From NCBI GenBank assembly GCA_016218415.1, contig JACRED010000001.1, positions 62,001-126,000 on the forward strand: 64,000 nucleotides of DNA, written 5' to 3'. Positions 45,110 to 54,387 of this stretch are shown one piece after another. This DNA comes from Nitrosomonadales bacterium (GTDB lineage Bacteria > Pseudomonadota > Gammaproteobacteria > Burkholderiales > Gallionellaceae). The translations under genes and the position numbers were made by a program. Each line of letters starts with the position of its first letter. Within the stretch, counting starts at the first letter, position 1. The notes under the pieces are model-generated. The model had not been told where the DNA came from. It saw only the letters and a list, made by a program, of their open reading frames with translations, and searched no databases.

Positions 45110-46133
45110 ACAAACTCATCCTCTCGGTACCCGAACCCGATGGCGCATCGAACTGCCGCTTCAATGCCGCAAAACGCCTGTGCATCAATGGCCGCAGCAG
45201 TGCCTGTATCAGCAGGCTTAACGGCACCACGGTCAAGATCAGGGTAATCAAAAAAATCACGTATAAAACCAGAAAGGGGCGGCGGCGCTTTTGTCCCGGC
45301 CCGCCGACACTGCGCAGCAGTTTACCCCATAGGAAAAAGCTCCGTGTCGCGGCCTTTTCGCTGGGCAGCAGATGCGGGTCGGAATCCACAGCCTTCAGGC
45401 CGGACAGCAAGGGAGCATTGCCTTGCTCCTGATTCTTTGCCAGCGCGTCGCGCAAAGCCAGACCAAAACGCCGCGCCTGCTGTATGGCCTGCCCGGTTAC
45501 GCCCGCCGGCGGCAGCGCCTTGAGCACCTGCCGCCTGCCGGTCCACATCCATAACGGCGTGGTCAGCAGGCTCGCCATGGTCGGGCTGGGATCGACCAAT
45601 ACCACGTTGTCCAGCAAACGCGCTCCGCAATCGCCGAGCAACGCTTTCATTTTCTCCTGCGCCAGCATCCACATATTGCGGCACGCAATCACCGTCACCA
45701 CGGGTTTGCCCGCCAGCATGCGAGCAGCGACCGGGTGTCTCAGAAAGGCCGTGACCGGAAGGGAAGGCGCCAGAAACCAGACCTGGTAGGGCAGGATGAC
45801 CAGATCAAACTCTTCATCACCGGACAGCGAGAGCGGTTGCAGGGACGGCGGCACCAGATGTGCCGATTCCGGAAAAGCATCCAGAAAACGGAAAAATGTC
45901 CACGGGAACGGATAGGGATGCTCGGGGCGCAGCAGCTCGACATGTACTGAAATCGCCGGGTCGCTTTGCAGCGGTTCGATGATGCGCCTGGTGATTTCCG
46001 CCAATTGTCCGGTCTGTGAATAAAGGGGAACCAGCACGCGTTTGACCGGGCGTATCTCCGGCGACTCAGTTGTATTCAGTGTAACCACAGGTTCGACAAC
46101 GCCGGATTCCATAATTGAGCCGGATTCTATCAT
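45099..46133 (-). CDS. DarA-like dialkylresorcinol-condensing family protein
   Basis: A 344-residue protein with a flavodoxin-like N-terminal two thirds (VLVPLYSQTGQLAEI loop at about 33-47, then DLVILPYQVWFLAPSLP) and a C-terminal hydrophobic helix (about 285-312), so it is probably membrane-tethered. It resembles proteins annotated as dialkylresorcinol-condensing enzyme DarA, which in characterised systems aromatises the ring formed by DarB. The start at 46133 or 46112; neither has a clear ribosome site. First gene of the nine-gene operon, 172 bp after mlaB. Confidence 0.75.
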   Translation of the reverse strand: MIESGSIMESGVVEPVVTLNTTESPEIRPVKRVLVPLYSQTGQLAEITRRIIEPLQSDPAISVHVELLRPEHPYPFPWTFFRFLDAFPESAHLVPPSLQPLSLSGDEEFDLVILPYQVWFLAPSLPVTAFLRHPVAARMLAGKPVVTVIACRNMWMLAQEKMKALLGDCGARLLDNVVLVDPSPTMASLLTTPLWMWTGRRQVLKALPPAGVTGQAIQQARRFGLALRDALAKNQEQGNAPLLSGLKAVDSDPHLLPSEKAATRSFFLWGKLLRSVGGPGQKRRRPFLVLYVIFLITLILTVVPLSLLIQALLRPLMHRRFAALKRQFDAPSGSGTERMSLYGN

Positions 46134-46305
46134 TGCAGCACATCATCACCAAACGGCCGCCGCCGTCAATGCGGTGTATCGCTTGCCGTGTTGTACGGGG
46201 ACAGGGGGGAGTGTGTTATCGCGAAGACGCAAGCGGCATATCGTCCATCCCGGATTTATTGCCGTGCGCGTCCTGTCCGATCAGCCTGCCCGTCGGGCGG
46301 GAAAA

Positions 46306-46593
46306 TCAATCGTCGTGCAACGGCAATAATTCATCCACGCCGTACAAGCGCGCCAGACTGAGCAGATCGGCAGGCCAGCCCACCACGCGCAAATCGTGCT
46401 GGCCGCGTTGCGCGGCCCGTTTCCAGCCCAGCAACATGCTGATCGCCGCGGAATCGACCGCCTCAACCCCGGAAAAATCTACCTGCAAGTCGCCGCGGCT
46501 GAGGTGCTGCAAGCCTGTTTCAAACAATGCGGGGACGGTTTCTATGGTCAGGCGGCCCTGCGCCGCGATTTGCGCTGTGTCCGATGAACTCAC
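46306..46593 (-). CDS. mlaB: STAS-domain protein MlaB
   Basis: A 95-residue STAS domain that binds the ATPase MlaF and is needed for assembly and activity of the MlaFEDB complex. The family motif around the conserved Ser/Thr is VDSAAISMLLGW. GTG start overlapping the mlaC stop (GTGA). Last of the mlaFEDCB operon. Confidence 0.9.
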   Translation of the reverse strand: MSSSDTAQIAAQGRLTIETVPALFETGLQHLSRGDLQVDFSGVEAVDSAAISMLLGWKRAAQRGQHDLRVVGWPADLLSLARLYGVDELLPLHDD

Positions 46594-47213
46594 TTGGCCT
46601 CTGCCTTGTGCAATGCCGCGTTGGCATTCTTGTCGGACAGGGTTTTGATCAGGCCGTCGATCCCGCTCTCCTGGATTTGCGAGGCGAACGTGCCGCGATA
46701 ATTCATCACCATGCTGACCCCTTCGATGTAGATATCGAAAACCTTCCAGCTGTCCGCATTCTTCCTCATTTCATAATTCACCGGAATGGCGGGTGTGCCG
46801 GGCTTGCTGATGGTGGTCTGTACCGTGACCTCGGTCGCATCATCGGCCATTTTCAGCGGCTTCACCTCGATGATCTGGTCACGGTATACACTGAAGACCT
46901 TGGTATAGGTGCGTACCAGCATGTTGCGGAACTCTCTGGTCAGCGCCTGCCTTTGTTCGGGTGTGGCAGTGCGCCAGTATTTGCCCACGGCCAGCTGGGT
47001 CATACGCTCAAAATCAAAATGGGGCAATACCTTGGCATCAACCAGCGCGAGTGTTTTTTGCAGGTCGCCCGCCTGGATATCCTTGTCCGCCTTGATGACG
47101 GCAACAACGTCCTTGACGGTGGTTTTGATCAGCGCATCCGGCGCGACGATTTCGGCCTGTGCAACACCGATTGCGCACAACAGTCCGGCAATCACTCCAA
47201 ACAGGTTCTTCAT
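46590..47213 (-). CDS. mlaC: Periplasmic phospholipid-binding protein MlaC
   Basis: A 207-residue periplasmic carrier with a signal peptide cut near AQA-EI. It shuttles phospholipid between the outer-membrane MlaA complex and the inner-membrane MlaFEDB complex. Family features are PHFDFERMTQLAVGKYWR, the LVRTYTKVFS stretch and DIYIEGVSMVMNYR. It is 17 bp downstream of mlaD. No mlaA is present in the window. Confidence 0.95.
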   Translation of the reverse strand: MKNLFGVIAGLLCAIGVAQAEIVAPDALIKTTVKDVVAVIKADKDIQAGDLQKTLALVDAKVLPHFDFERMTQLAVGKYWRTATPEQRQALTREFRNMLVRTYTKVFSVYRDQIIEVKPLKMADDATEVTVQTTISKPGTPAIPVNYEMRKNADSWKVFDIYIEGVSMVMNYRGTFASQIQESGIDGLIKTLSDKNANAALHKAEAK

Positions 47214-47229
47214 GGGCTACTTTCCTCGA

Positions 47230-47694
47230 TTATTTGGCCGGTTCTTCCGCCTTGTTGTAAATAAACTTGCCGATCAAATCTTCCAGCACCACGGCCGACT
47301 GCGTCTTTTTGATCTGCTCCCCGTCCTTGAGCATGTCGGTATCGCCGCCAGGGATCAGTCCGATATATTGCTCCCCCAGCAAGCCTGAAGTCAGGATGTT
47401 GGCGAAGGTGTCCTTGGGGAATTGATAGCGTTTGTCCAGGCTCATCACCACTTTCGCCTCATATCGTTCCGTATCCAGCGTGATTTCGGTCACGCGTCCC
47501 ACCAGCACCCCCGCGCTTTTGATGGACGCCTTGGGCTTCAGCCCGCCGATATTGGAAAAATACGCCTGCACCCGATACGACTCGGACACGTTGTACGTGC
47601 TCAGGTTCCCGACCTTCATCGCCAGCATCACCAGTGCGGCGATACCCGCCACCACAAACAAGCCCACCCAAAGATCAACAGTCGTGCGTTCCAT
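47230..47694 (-). CDS. mlaD: MCE-domain protein MlaD
   Basis: A 154-residue inner-membrane-anchored MCE protein: one helix (about 7-27), then the MCE domain with YFSNIGGLKPKASIKSAGV and the C-terminal LLGEQYIGLIPGG segment. Hexameric MlaD forms the periplasmic lipid channel of the complex. Coupled to mlaE by a 3-bp gap. Confidence 0.96.
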   Translation of the reverse strand: MERTTVDLWVGLFVVAGIAALVMLAMKVGNLSTYNVSESYRVQAYFSNIGGLKPKASIKSAGVLVGRVTEITLDTERYEAKVVMSLDKRYQFPKDTFANILTSGLLGEQYIGLIPGGDTDMLKDGEQIKKTQSAVVLEDLIGKFIYNKAEEPAK

Positions 47695-47697
47695 AAC

Positions 47698-48486
47698 TCA
47701 CTTCCCTCCGAACATCATTGCAGTCAAAATAAAATCCAGCATCAGGATCGCCAGCGACGAGGTCACCACGGTGCGCGTGGTCGCACCCGAGACGCCTTCC
47801 GCAGTCGGCGGCGCATCATAGCCCTCGAACAGGGCGATCACAGTCACCGCCGTGCCGAACACGAAACTCTTGATCACGCCGTTCAGGATATCCTCGCGGA
47901 AATCCACCGCCGCCTGCATCTGCGACCAGAACGACCCCTCGTCGACGCCGATCTGCACCACACCGACGAAATAGCCGCCGAATATTCCCATCGCGCTGAA
48001 CAGCGCGGCCAGCAGCGGCATCGAGATCACGCCCGCCCAGAAACGCGGCGCGACGATGCGCGCGATCGGGTTCACCGCCATCATTTCCATCGCGGAAATC
48101 TGCTCGGTGGCTTTCATCAGGCCGATTTCCGCCGTCATCGCCGAGCCTGCACGGCTGGCGAACAGCAGCGCGGCCAGCACCGGCCCCAGCTCGCGCACCA
48201 GACTCAGCGCCACTAGGGAGCCCAGTGCCGATTCCGATCCGTATCGCTTGAGCGTCTCGTAGCCCTGCAACCCAAGCACCATGCCGACGAACATCCCAGC
48301 CACCAGGATAATAATGAGCGACATGACCCCTGACGAGAACAGCTCTTTGATAATCAGGTGGAAACGCCGGAAGCCGCTGCCCGAATACAGTATTGTCAGA
48401 AAAAAGAAGCGCGTGGCCAAACCGATGCGCCATACCGCATTGACCACCTTGTGTCCGATTCCCGCAAAAGCTTTTTTAATTGGCAT
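47698..48486 (-). CDS. mlaE: Lipid ABC transporter permease MlaE
   Basis: Polytopic permease of 262 aa with about five helices. It has the MlaE family motifs GMVLGLQGYETL, LVRELGPVLAALLFASRAGSAMTAEIG (abridged: RELGP and GSAMTAEIG) and GVISMPLLA. It starts 3 bp after mlaF and works with MlaF as the motor of phospholipid transport at the inner membrane. Confidence 0.96.
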   Translation of the reverse strand: MPIKKAFAGIGHKVVNAVWRIGLATRFFFLTILYSGSGFRRFHLIIKELFSSGVMSLIIILVAGMFVGMVLGLQGYETLKRYGSESALGSLVALSLVRELGPVLAALLFASRAGSAMTAEIGLMKATEQISAMEMMAVNPIARIVAPRFWAGVISMPLLAALFSAMGIFGGYFVGVVQIGVDEGSFWSQMQAAVDFREDILNGVIKSFVFGTAVTVIALFEGYDAPPTAEGVSGATTRTVVTSSLAILMLDFILTAMMFGGK

Positions 48487-48489
48487 GGG

Positions 48490-49305
48490 TCAGGCCTGCA
48501 AACTCAAATCATTGCGGTAATCCCCGCCGGGATAATGGAACGGCACCGGCCCGTCCATCTCGCCGTGGACAAACTGGCGCACAAAATCCTGATCCGATGC
48601 GCGGATCTGGTCGGGCGTGCCTTCCGCCTTGATCACGCCATTGGCCATGAAATAAACGTAGTCCACGATCTTCAGCGATTCCTGTATGTCGTGCGTCACG
48701 ATGATAGAGGTCGCGCCCAGCGCATCGTTCAGACGGCGGATCAGGTCGCCCACCACCGACAATGAAATCGGGTCCAGTCCGGCGAACGGCTCGTCGTACA
48801 TGATCAGCATCGGATCGAGCGCCACGGCACGCGCCAGTGCCACCCGCCGCGCCATCCCGCCGGACAGTTCGGAGGGCATCAAATCATGCGTGCCGCGCAG
48901 GCCCACCGCATGCAGCTTCATCAGCACCATGTCGCGTATCAACTCTTCCGGCAGGTCGGTGTGCTCGCGCATCTGGAACGCCACATTGTCGTACACCGAC
49001 ATATCGGTGAACAGCGCGCCGAACTGGAACAGCATGCCCATCTTGCGGCGCATCCGGTACAGGCCGTCCTGATCGAGCTCATGAATTATCTGTCCATCCA
49101 TCCTGATATGGCCGCTGGTCGGCTTGAGCGCCCCCCCGATATGCCGCAGCAGCGTGGTCTTGCCGCAGCCGCTCAAACCCATGATGGCAATCAGCTTCCC
49201 CTTCGGGAAGGTCATGTTGATGCCCTCCAGAACCGGGCGTTTATCGTAGGCAAAATTAAGGTCGCGGATTTCGACCAGGGCTGCCGGAGATAAGGATGGG
49301 GACAA
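48490..49305 (-). CDS. mlaF: Lipid ABC transporter ATP-binding protein MlaF
   Basis: ATPase of the Mla complex, with Walker A GLSGCGKTT, signature LSGGMARRV, Walker B LIMYDEPFAGLD and the H loop in IIVTHDI. The open frame extends to an ATG at 49452, but that would add about 49 residues without family character; the TTG at 49305 gives 271 aa, close to E. coli MlaF (269), with AGG nearby. A TTG start is therefore preferred. First of mlaFEDCB, divergent from the pilus response regulator. Confidence 0.93.
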   Translation of the reverse strand: MSPSLSPAALVEIRDLNFAYDKRPVLEGINMTFPKGKLIAIMGLSGCGKTTLLRHIGGALKPTSGHIRMDGQIIHELDQDGLYRMRRKMGMLFQFGALFTDMSVYDNVAFQMREHTDLPEELIRDMVLMKLHAVGLRGTHDLMPSELSGGMARRVALARAVALDPMLIMYDEPFAGLDPISLSVVGDLIRRLNDALGATSIIVTHDIQESLKIVDYVYFMANGVIKAEGTPDQIRASDQDFVRQFVHGEMDGPVPFHYPGGDYRNDLSLQA

Positions 49306-49393
49306 GATTGGAACCTGTAAAATCGGGAGGACGCATTCTAAACCACTGCAGCATAAATCCCCAACTAATTGACCGCAAGGTATATATACCCTA

Positions 49394-49422
49394 TTGAGAT
49401 TACGTGCACTTGCCGTTATGCT
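49394..49422 (+). promoter_or_regulatory. Candidate sigma-70 promoter of the pilus response regulator
   Basis: TTGAGA (49394-49399) and TATGCT (49417-49422), 17-bp spacer; five of six and four of six consensus matches. The start point would lie near 49429, downstream of the first in-frame ATG at 49369, which argues for the TTG start at 49456. Confidence 0.5.
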
Positions 49423-49455
49423 CCGCATCCAATTGCCATTGGTAACACGCACAAA

Positions 49456-50868
49456 TTGAGTTCCGTTTCTACACTGCCCAGCCTGTTAATCGTTGATGAC
49501 GACCCGCTTATTCGCGAGGGATTGGCGGTCTCGTTCAGGAATCATTTCACGATACACCAGGCTGAATCGCGTGCCGCGGCGATAGAATTGTTGCGCCAGT
49601 TGCCGCTTCCGCCGCAGTTGGCGCTGATCGACCTGGGCTTGCCCCCGGTCCCTCACCGTCCGGACGAGGGCTTTCACCTGATAGCGGAGCTGTTGGCACA
49701 TTCGCCCAAGATCAGGATTTTCGTCCTGTCCGGGCAGGACGAGCATAGCAATGCGCGCCATGCGCGTTCGCTGGGGGCAATCGACTTCATCGCCAAGCCC
49801 TGTGCACCGGAAAAGATCAGGGAGTACCTTGATGGCGCGCTGAAGGTTCAGGAGCGCGAGCCCGGCGATGCGGGCGGCGACAAACAGTCGCTCGGCATTG
49901 TGGGACAAAGCGCCGCAATACAGGCGCTGCGCAGCCAGATCGTGATGTATGCCACGATCCCTTTTCCGGTGCTCATCGAGGGGGAGTCGGGTTGCGGCAA
50001 GGAACTGGTTGCTGCTGCAATACAAAAACTGGCCGGCAATCCCGGCTCGCCGTTCAAGGCGCTCAACTGTGCCGCGATTGCGCCCACGCTGATCGAGCCC
50101 ACCCTGTTCGGTTACAGCAAAGGGTCATTCACCGGCGCGACCAGCGCGCAAGCCGGATTTTTTGAGGAGGCATCGGATGGTACACTGTTCCTCGACGAGG
50201 TCGGCGAGTTGCCGCTGGAGTTGCAGACCAAGCTGCTGCGCGTGCTGGAGAACGGCGAATATCAGCGCGTCGGCGAAACCGCGACGCGCAAAAGCCGCGC
50301 GCGCATCATCGCCGCGACCAACCGCAACCTGCGCGACATGGTCAGGACGGGAACATTCCGCGGCGACCTTTACCACCGCCTGAACGTGTTTTCCATCTCC
50401 GTCCCGCCACTGCGTGAACTGGGGCCGGACAAGCTGGTGCTGCTTAACCATTTTCGCGCCTATTACGCGCAGCAAATCAGGCAAAAGCCCTTTGAGTTGC
50501 ATCCCGAAGCGCTGCTGCGCTGGGAGCAATACAGCTTTCCCGGCAATACCCGCGAGTTGCGCAACATCGTGATCCGGCTGGCAACCAAATATCCCGGGCA
50601 AACAGTCGGCGCGGCGCAATTGCAGGACGAATTCGACCCGGTGGAATTGCCCGCATCACCTTCCGGCTCCTCGCCGGATTCGATAAAGCAGCTGCTTCAA
50701 CAGGGCAGCTTCAACCTGGACCGGCACCTGCTCGAGCAGGAAGGCTACTATATCGCCGCAGCGCTGGACATCGCCTCGGGCAACATCAGCGAAGCCGCCA
50801 AACTGCTCGGCATCAACCGTACCACACTGCATAGCCGTATCAGTGCGCACGAGAAATCCAACGCATAG
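49456..50868 (+). CDS. Sigma-54-type response regulator (NtrC-like)
   Basis: Transcriptional activator of 470 aa: receiver domain (acidic pair in LIVDDDP, phospho-Asp in ALIDLGLP, Lys in IAKPC), AAA+ domain with Walker A GESGCGKE, sigma-54 contact loop GSFTGAT (usual GAFTGA), Walker B LFLDEVGELP, and a C-terminal Fis-type helix-turn-helix (AAKLLGINRTTLHSRI). The start is taken as TTG at 49456 because the upstream ATG (49369) probably precedes the transcription start and the residues between are not domain-like. It is 10 bp before the mshM-like gene and may control the pilus genes; no -24/-12 site was found near them. Confidence 0.88.
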   Translation: MSSVSTLPSLLIVDDDPLIREGLAVSFRNHFTIHQAESRAAAIELLRQLPLPPQLALIDLGLPPVPHRPDEGFHLIAELLAHSPKIRIFVLSGQDEHSNARHARSLGAIDFIAKPCAPEKIREYLDGALKVQEREPGDAGGDKQSLGIVGQSAAIQALRSQIVMYATIPFPVLIEGESGCGKELVAAAIQKLAGNPGSPFKALNCAAIAPTLIEPTLFGYSKGSFTGATSAQAGFFEEASDGTLFLDEVGELPLELQTKLLRVLENGEYQRVGETATRKSRARIIAATNRNLRDMVRTGTFRGDLYHRLNVFSISVPPLRELGPDKLVLLNHFRAYYAQQIRQKPFELHPEALLRWEQYSFPGNTRELRNIVIRLATKYPGQTVGAAQLQDEFDPVELPASPSGSSPDSIKQLLQQGSFNLDRHLLEQEGYYIAAALDIASGNISEAAKLLGINRTTLHSRISAHEKSNA

Positions 50869-50877
50869 GGCCAATTT

Positions 50878-52428
50878 ATGTATCTAGAACACTTCGGTCT
50901 CAACGAGCCGCCATTCCGGATCACCCCGGTCACGGTATTCTTCTTTTCCGGCGCCAATCGCGGCGAAATCCTCGATGCGCTGATCTACTCCATCAGCGAG
51001 GTCGAAGGCATCATCAAGGTCAGCGGCGAAGTGGGCAGCGGCAAAACCATGTTGTGCCGGATGCTGCTTGAAAAACTCCCGCAGCATATCGAACCCATCT
51101 ATCTGGCCAATCCCAGCCTGTCGCGCGAAGAGATGCTGTACGCGATCGCCGACGGCTTGGGCCTGAACATCAAGGATGAGCGCGTCGGCATCATCATGCA
51201 GAACATCCAGAACAAGCTGGAGGCCAAGGCCAGGGAGGGAAAGCGCATCGTCGTGCTGGTGGATGAAGCCCATGCCATGCCGCTGGACACGCTGGAAGAA
51301 TTGCGCCTGCTGTACAACCTGCAGGTCGGCAACGCCAAGCTGATGCAGATTGTCCTGTTCGGGCAGCCGGAGTTGAACGCCAAGCTGGAGCAGCCCAACA
51401 TGCGCCAGCTCAAGGACCGCATCGCGCATCATTTCCACATGCAACCGCTGTCGCGCGGCGTCCTTGAGAATTACCTGATGTTCCGGATGCGCGCGGCCGG
51501 TTACCACGGGCCGAACATTTTTTCCGAGGAGGCCATCAAGCTTATTGCGGACGCCTCCAACGGGTTGATGCGACGCGTCAATATCCTTGCGGACAAATCG
51601 CTGCTGGCGGCATTCGTGGAAGACACGCATAACGTTGAAGCGCGTCACGTGAAGGCGGCGATGCGCGACAGCGAGCTGGGCTCCGATCGTCCGGAATCGG
51701 GCAAAAAAATGTTGCTGGGGATCGCGACTGCCGCATTAGTGCTGGCGGGTTTGATCGCATGGTATTTCATGGACAAGCCGCATACGTCTCCGGCGACAGT
51801 GCCGGCATCCGTCGCGCCCGCATTGCCGGCACAGCCTGTTGCGTCGCAGCCAGACAGTGCTGCCCCGGCAGCGACGGGTGCTACGGCAAACCAACCCGCC
51901 GCCACGATGGCGGTGGATGCTAGCCCGGCACCGCAAGCTGCCGCCGTTGGCGCGGGAACACAACCTGCGACGAGTCCAGCGCCGAAACCGGAACTTGTGG
52001 CTGCGGCAAATGTACCGCTTGCCCAGCCCGGTCTGGAAGGGGGCAAACCCAAGGATGCCGTCCCTCATCCATCCCAACCCACGTCTGCACCGCCAGCGCA
52101 CAGCGATGCGGCAACCGGTAAACACAGCCTGTACGAGCAACGCCTGGAAGCGGGCAAGCAATTGGTCGCCCAGAAGAAAGCCGTCGCCAGCATCCAGCTG
52201 TTCTATAACGAAGAGATCAAGCCGGAGCGTATCGAAGGTTTCCTGAAACGCGCCGATGGACTGGGCAAACTTGCCGAAATCTATCTGCTGCCGGCCAAAT
52301 TCGGCAGCAAGGACGGCGTGCGCGTGCTCTACGGCGCATATCCGTCGGTAGACGCGGCACGCAGCGCAACCAGGGATTTGCCGCCGCGATATCAAAATGC
52401 TTTCGCCACATCCATCTACATATTTTGA
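50878..52428 (+). CDS. mshM: MshM/ExeA-like AAA ATPase with SPOR-like C-terminus
   Basis: A 516-residue inner-membrane ATPase of the ExeA/MshM family. It starts YLEHFGLNEPPF, typical of the family; Walker A is GEVGSGKT (50-57) and Walker B VVLVDEAHAM. A transmembrane helix (about 278-298) is followed by a long Ala/Pro-rich periplasmic linker (about 300-415) and a C-terminal SPOR-like domain (about 440-516). It may organise the secretin and peptidoglycan during pilus assembly, as ExeA does in type II secretion. The SPOR-like end is longer than in plain MshM proteins. Confidence 0.85.
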   Translation: MYLEHFGLNEPPFRITPVTVFFFSGANRGEILDALIYSISEVEGIIKVSGEVGSGKTMLCRMLLEKLPQHIEPIYLANPSLSREEMLYAIADGLGLNIKDERVGIIMQNIQNKLEAKAREGKRIVVLVDEAHAMPLDTLEELRLLYNLQVGNAKLMQIVLFGQPELNAKLEQPNMRQLKDRIAHHFHMQPLSRGVLENYLMFRMRAAGYHGPNIFSEEAIKLIADASNGLMRRVNILADKSLLAAFVEDTHNVEARHVKAAMRDSELGSDRPESGKKMLLGIATAALVLAGLIAWYFMDKPHTSPATVPASVAPALPAQPVASQPDSAAPAATGATANQPAATMAVDASPAPQAAAVGAGTQPATSPAPKPELVAAANVPLAQPGLEGGKPKDAVPHPSQPTSAPPAHSDAATGKHSLYEQRLEAGKQLVAQKKAVASIQLFYNEEIKPERIEGFLKRADGLGKLAEIYLLPAKFGSKDGVRVLYGAYPSVDAARSATRDLPPRYQNAFATSIYIF

Positions 52429-52546
52429 AAATCGGCCGGGGTGATGGATGCGGGCGGTTCCAATGGCACTGTTCGGCCCCGATATTTCCGAGTTTTTGCG
52501 CGTGCCGGGTTTCTAGCAATCCAGATAAAGTTATCCTGATAAAGTG

Positions 52547-52575
52547 TTGAGCAATAGCGGTAAAGCTGCTAGGCT
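52547..52575 (+). promoter_or_regulatory. Possible promoter before mshL
   Basis: TTGAGC (52547-52552) and TAGGCT (52570-52575) with a 17-bp spacer, inside the 175-bp gap between the mshM-like gene and mshL. The -10 match is weak. Confidence 0.3.
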
Positions 52576-52603
52576 ACAGCCAAAATAACGAGAGGGAAGA
52601 GGC

Positions 52604-54376
52604 ATGCGTTTGTGCAATAAAGTTTTTCTCTGTGTTATCGGAGTGATGCTTGCAAGTTGCGGCACCAAGCCAATCCAGCCTTCCGACAAACACATACAGC
52701 GGCCCGACGCTGAGCCTGGAATAGAAAACGCCATTCCGCAGCCGATCACCAGCAGCGTCGTATTGTCGCCACCCAAGCCGGCCGGCAAAGTCGCGACCTA
52801 CAGCGTGATCGTCTCCAATGTGCCCGCGCAGGAGATTTTGTTCGCGCTGGCGCGTGACGCAAAGATCAATCTCGACATCCACCCCGGCATCGCCGGAACG
52901 GTGACGATCAACGCCGTGAACCAGACGCTGCCGCAAATCCTCTCGCGTATCGCCAGGCAGGTGGACATGCGCTACGAACTCGACAACGGCACGCTGACGG
53001 TGATGCCGGACTCCCCCTACCTGCATAACTACAAAATTGATTATGTGAACATGACGCGTGATTCGGACGGCGCGATCTCCGGCTCGACCCAGGTCGGGTC
53101 GGGTTCGCCGGGCGGCGCCACGGGCAGTTCGGGCAGCAGTTCATCGTTGGCCATCAAAAATACCTCCAGGAATCACTTCTGGGAGACCTTGACCCAGAAC
53201 ATCAAGGACATTCTGCGCGAGACCGACAAGGTCCTGCCCTCGGGCTCCAGCGAAGTGGTGGTACAGCAAACCAATGCGGGCAGCAGTACTGGCACGGGCG
53301 CGCAATCAGCCGGCAAGAAATCGGCCGCCAAAGTCGGCATTGAAAACAGCCCGAACCCGGTCAGCATCGAGGAGGAGGGCGTGACTGTTACGCGGCGCAA
53401 CACTTTCCGCGAGGCTGCCTCGGTCATCGCCAACCCGGAGAACGGCATCATCACGGTACGCGCCACCGGTAAACAGCACGAAAAAATTCAGGAGTTCATC
53501 GACCAGGTCATGAGCAATGCGCGGCGTCAGGTGCTGATCGAGGCAACAGTTGTGGAAGTGCGCCTGAGCAACGAGTACCAGCAGGGTATCAACTGGTCGG
53601 CGTTGCGACTCGGTGGGACAGGCTTCCAGCTGACCCAGGCGGGTTCGGCGGGTTTATCCTCCGCCAATACCGGCAGCATGTTCGTGCTGGATTATGCCAA
53701 CCCGCTTTCCAAATTGGGCAACCTGGCTGCGCAGGTTTCCCTGCTGGAATCGTTCGGCAATGTAAAGGTGTTATCCAGCCCAAAACTGAGCGTGATGAAC
53801 AACCAGACCGCCATTCTGCGCGTGGTGGATAACCTGGCATATTTCACTATCGATGTGAAAATCGAATCGGCCACTTCTACCAGTCCCGGAACGACAACCT
53901 ACACATCCAACCTTAACACGGCCTCCATCGGTTTTACGATGAGCGTCACCCCGCAGATCAATGACAACGACACCGTGCTGCTGAATATGCGCCCCTCGAT
54001 TTCGCGCTTGCTCAGTTACGTCAATGATCCGAATCCTGTTCTGGCTGCAGCCAAGGTGGTCAGCAGAATACCGCAAACCCAATCCCGCGAAATGGAATCG
54101 GTGCTGAAAATTGAAAACAACCAGATCGCCGTGATGGGCGGTTTGATGCAGGACAGCGTGAACAATCTCACCGATGAAGTGCCGTTCCTCGCCAGCATCC
54201 CCTTGCTTGGCAACCTGTTCAAGCAACGCAACGACAAAACCGAGAAAACCGAACTGGTGATCTTCCTGCGTCCTATCGTCATCAAGAATGCCGACGTGAG
54301 TGCTGATTTCAGGGAGTTCCGCAACAGCTTGCCGGATGAAAATTTCTTCAAAGAATCCGCCAGCGGCAAGCACTAG
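52604..54376 (+). CDS. mshL: MSHA pilus secretin MshL
   Basis: Outer-membrane secretin of 590 aa through which the pilus exits. Lipobox LASC (C19); an STN-type domain (about 70-130) with INLDIHPGIAGTVTIN, a Gly/Ser-rich linker, an N-type domain, and the secretin core (about 290-570) with VLIEATVVEVRLSNEYQQG, VKVLSSPKLSVMNNQTA and the C-terminal VPFLASIPLLGNLF motif. GAGGGAAGAGG precedes the ATG. Homologues are PilQ and GspD; the neighbours fix it as MshL. Confidence 0.93.
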   Translation: MRLCNKVFLCVIGVMLASCGTKPIQPSDKHIQRPDAEPGIENAIPQPITSSVVLSPPKPAGKVATYSVIVSNVPAQEILFALARDAKINLDIHPGIAGTVTINAVNQTLPQILSRIARQVDMRYELDNGTLTVMPDSPYLHNYKIDYVNMTRDSDGAISGSTQVGSGSPGGATGSSGSSSSLAIKNTSRNHFWETLTQNIKDILRETDKVLPSGSSEVVVQQTNAGSSTGTGAQSAGKKSAAKVGIENSPNPVSIEEEGVTVTRRNTFREAASVIANPENGIITVRATGKQHEKIQEFIDQVMSNARRQVLIEATVVEVRLSNEYQQGINWSALRLGGTGFQLTQAGSAGLSSANTGSMFVLDYANPLSKLGNLAAQVSLLESFGNVKVLSSPKLSVMNNQTAILRVVDNLAYFTIDVKIESATSTSPGTTTYTSNLNTASIGFTMSVTPQINDNDTVLLNMRPSISRLLSYVNDPNPVLAAAKVVSRIPQTQSREMESVLKIENNQIAVMGGLMQDSVNNLTDEVPFLASIPLLGNLFKQRNDKTEKTELVIFLRPIVIKNADVSADFREFRNSLPDENFFKESASGKH

Positions 54377-54387
54377 GAAATTCCGAT

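Noticed and set aside
52460-52485. TGGCAC followed by a G+C-rich stretch as a sigma-54 promoter for the pilus genes
   Set aside because: The -24 half fits but the -12 half is not TTGC-like at the required spacing.
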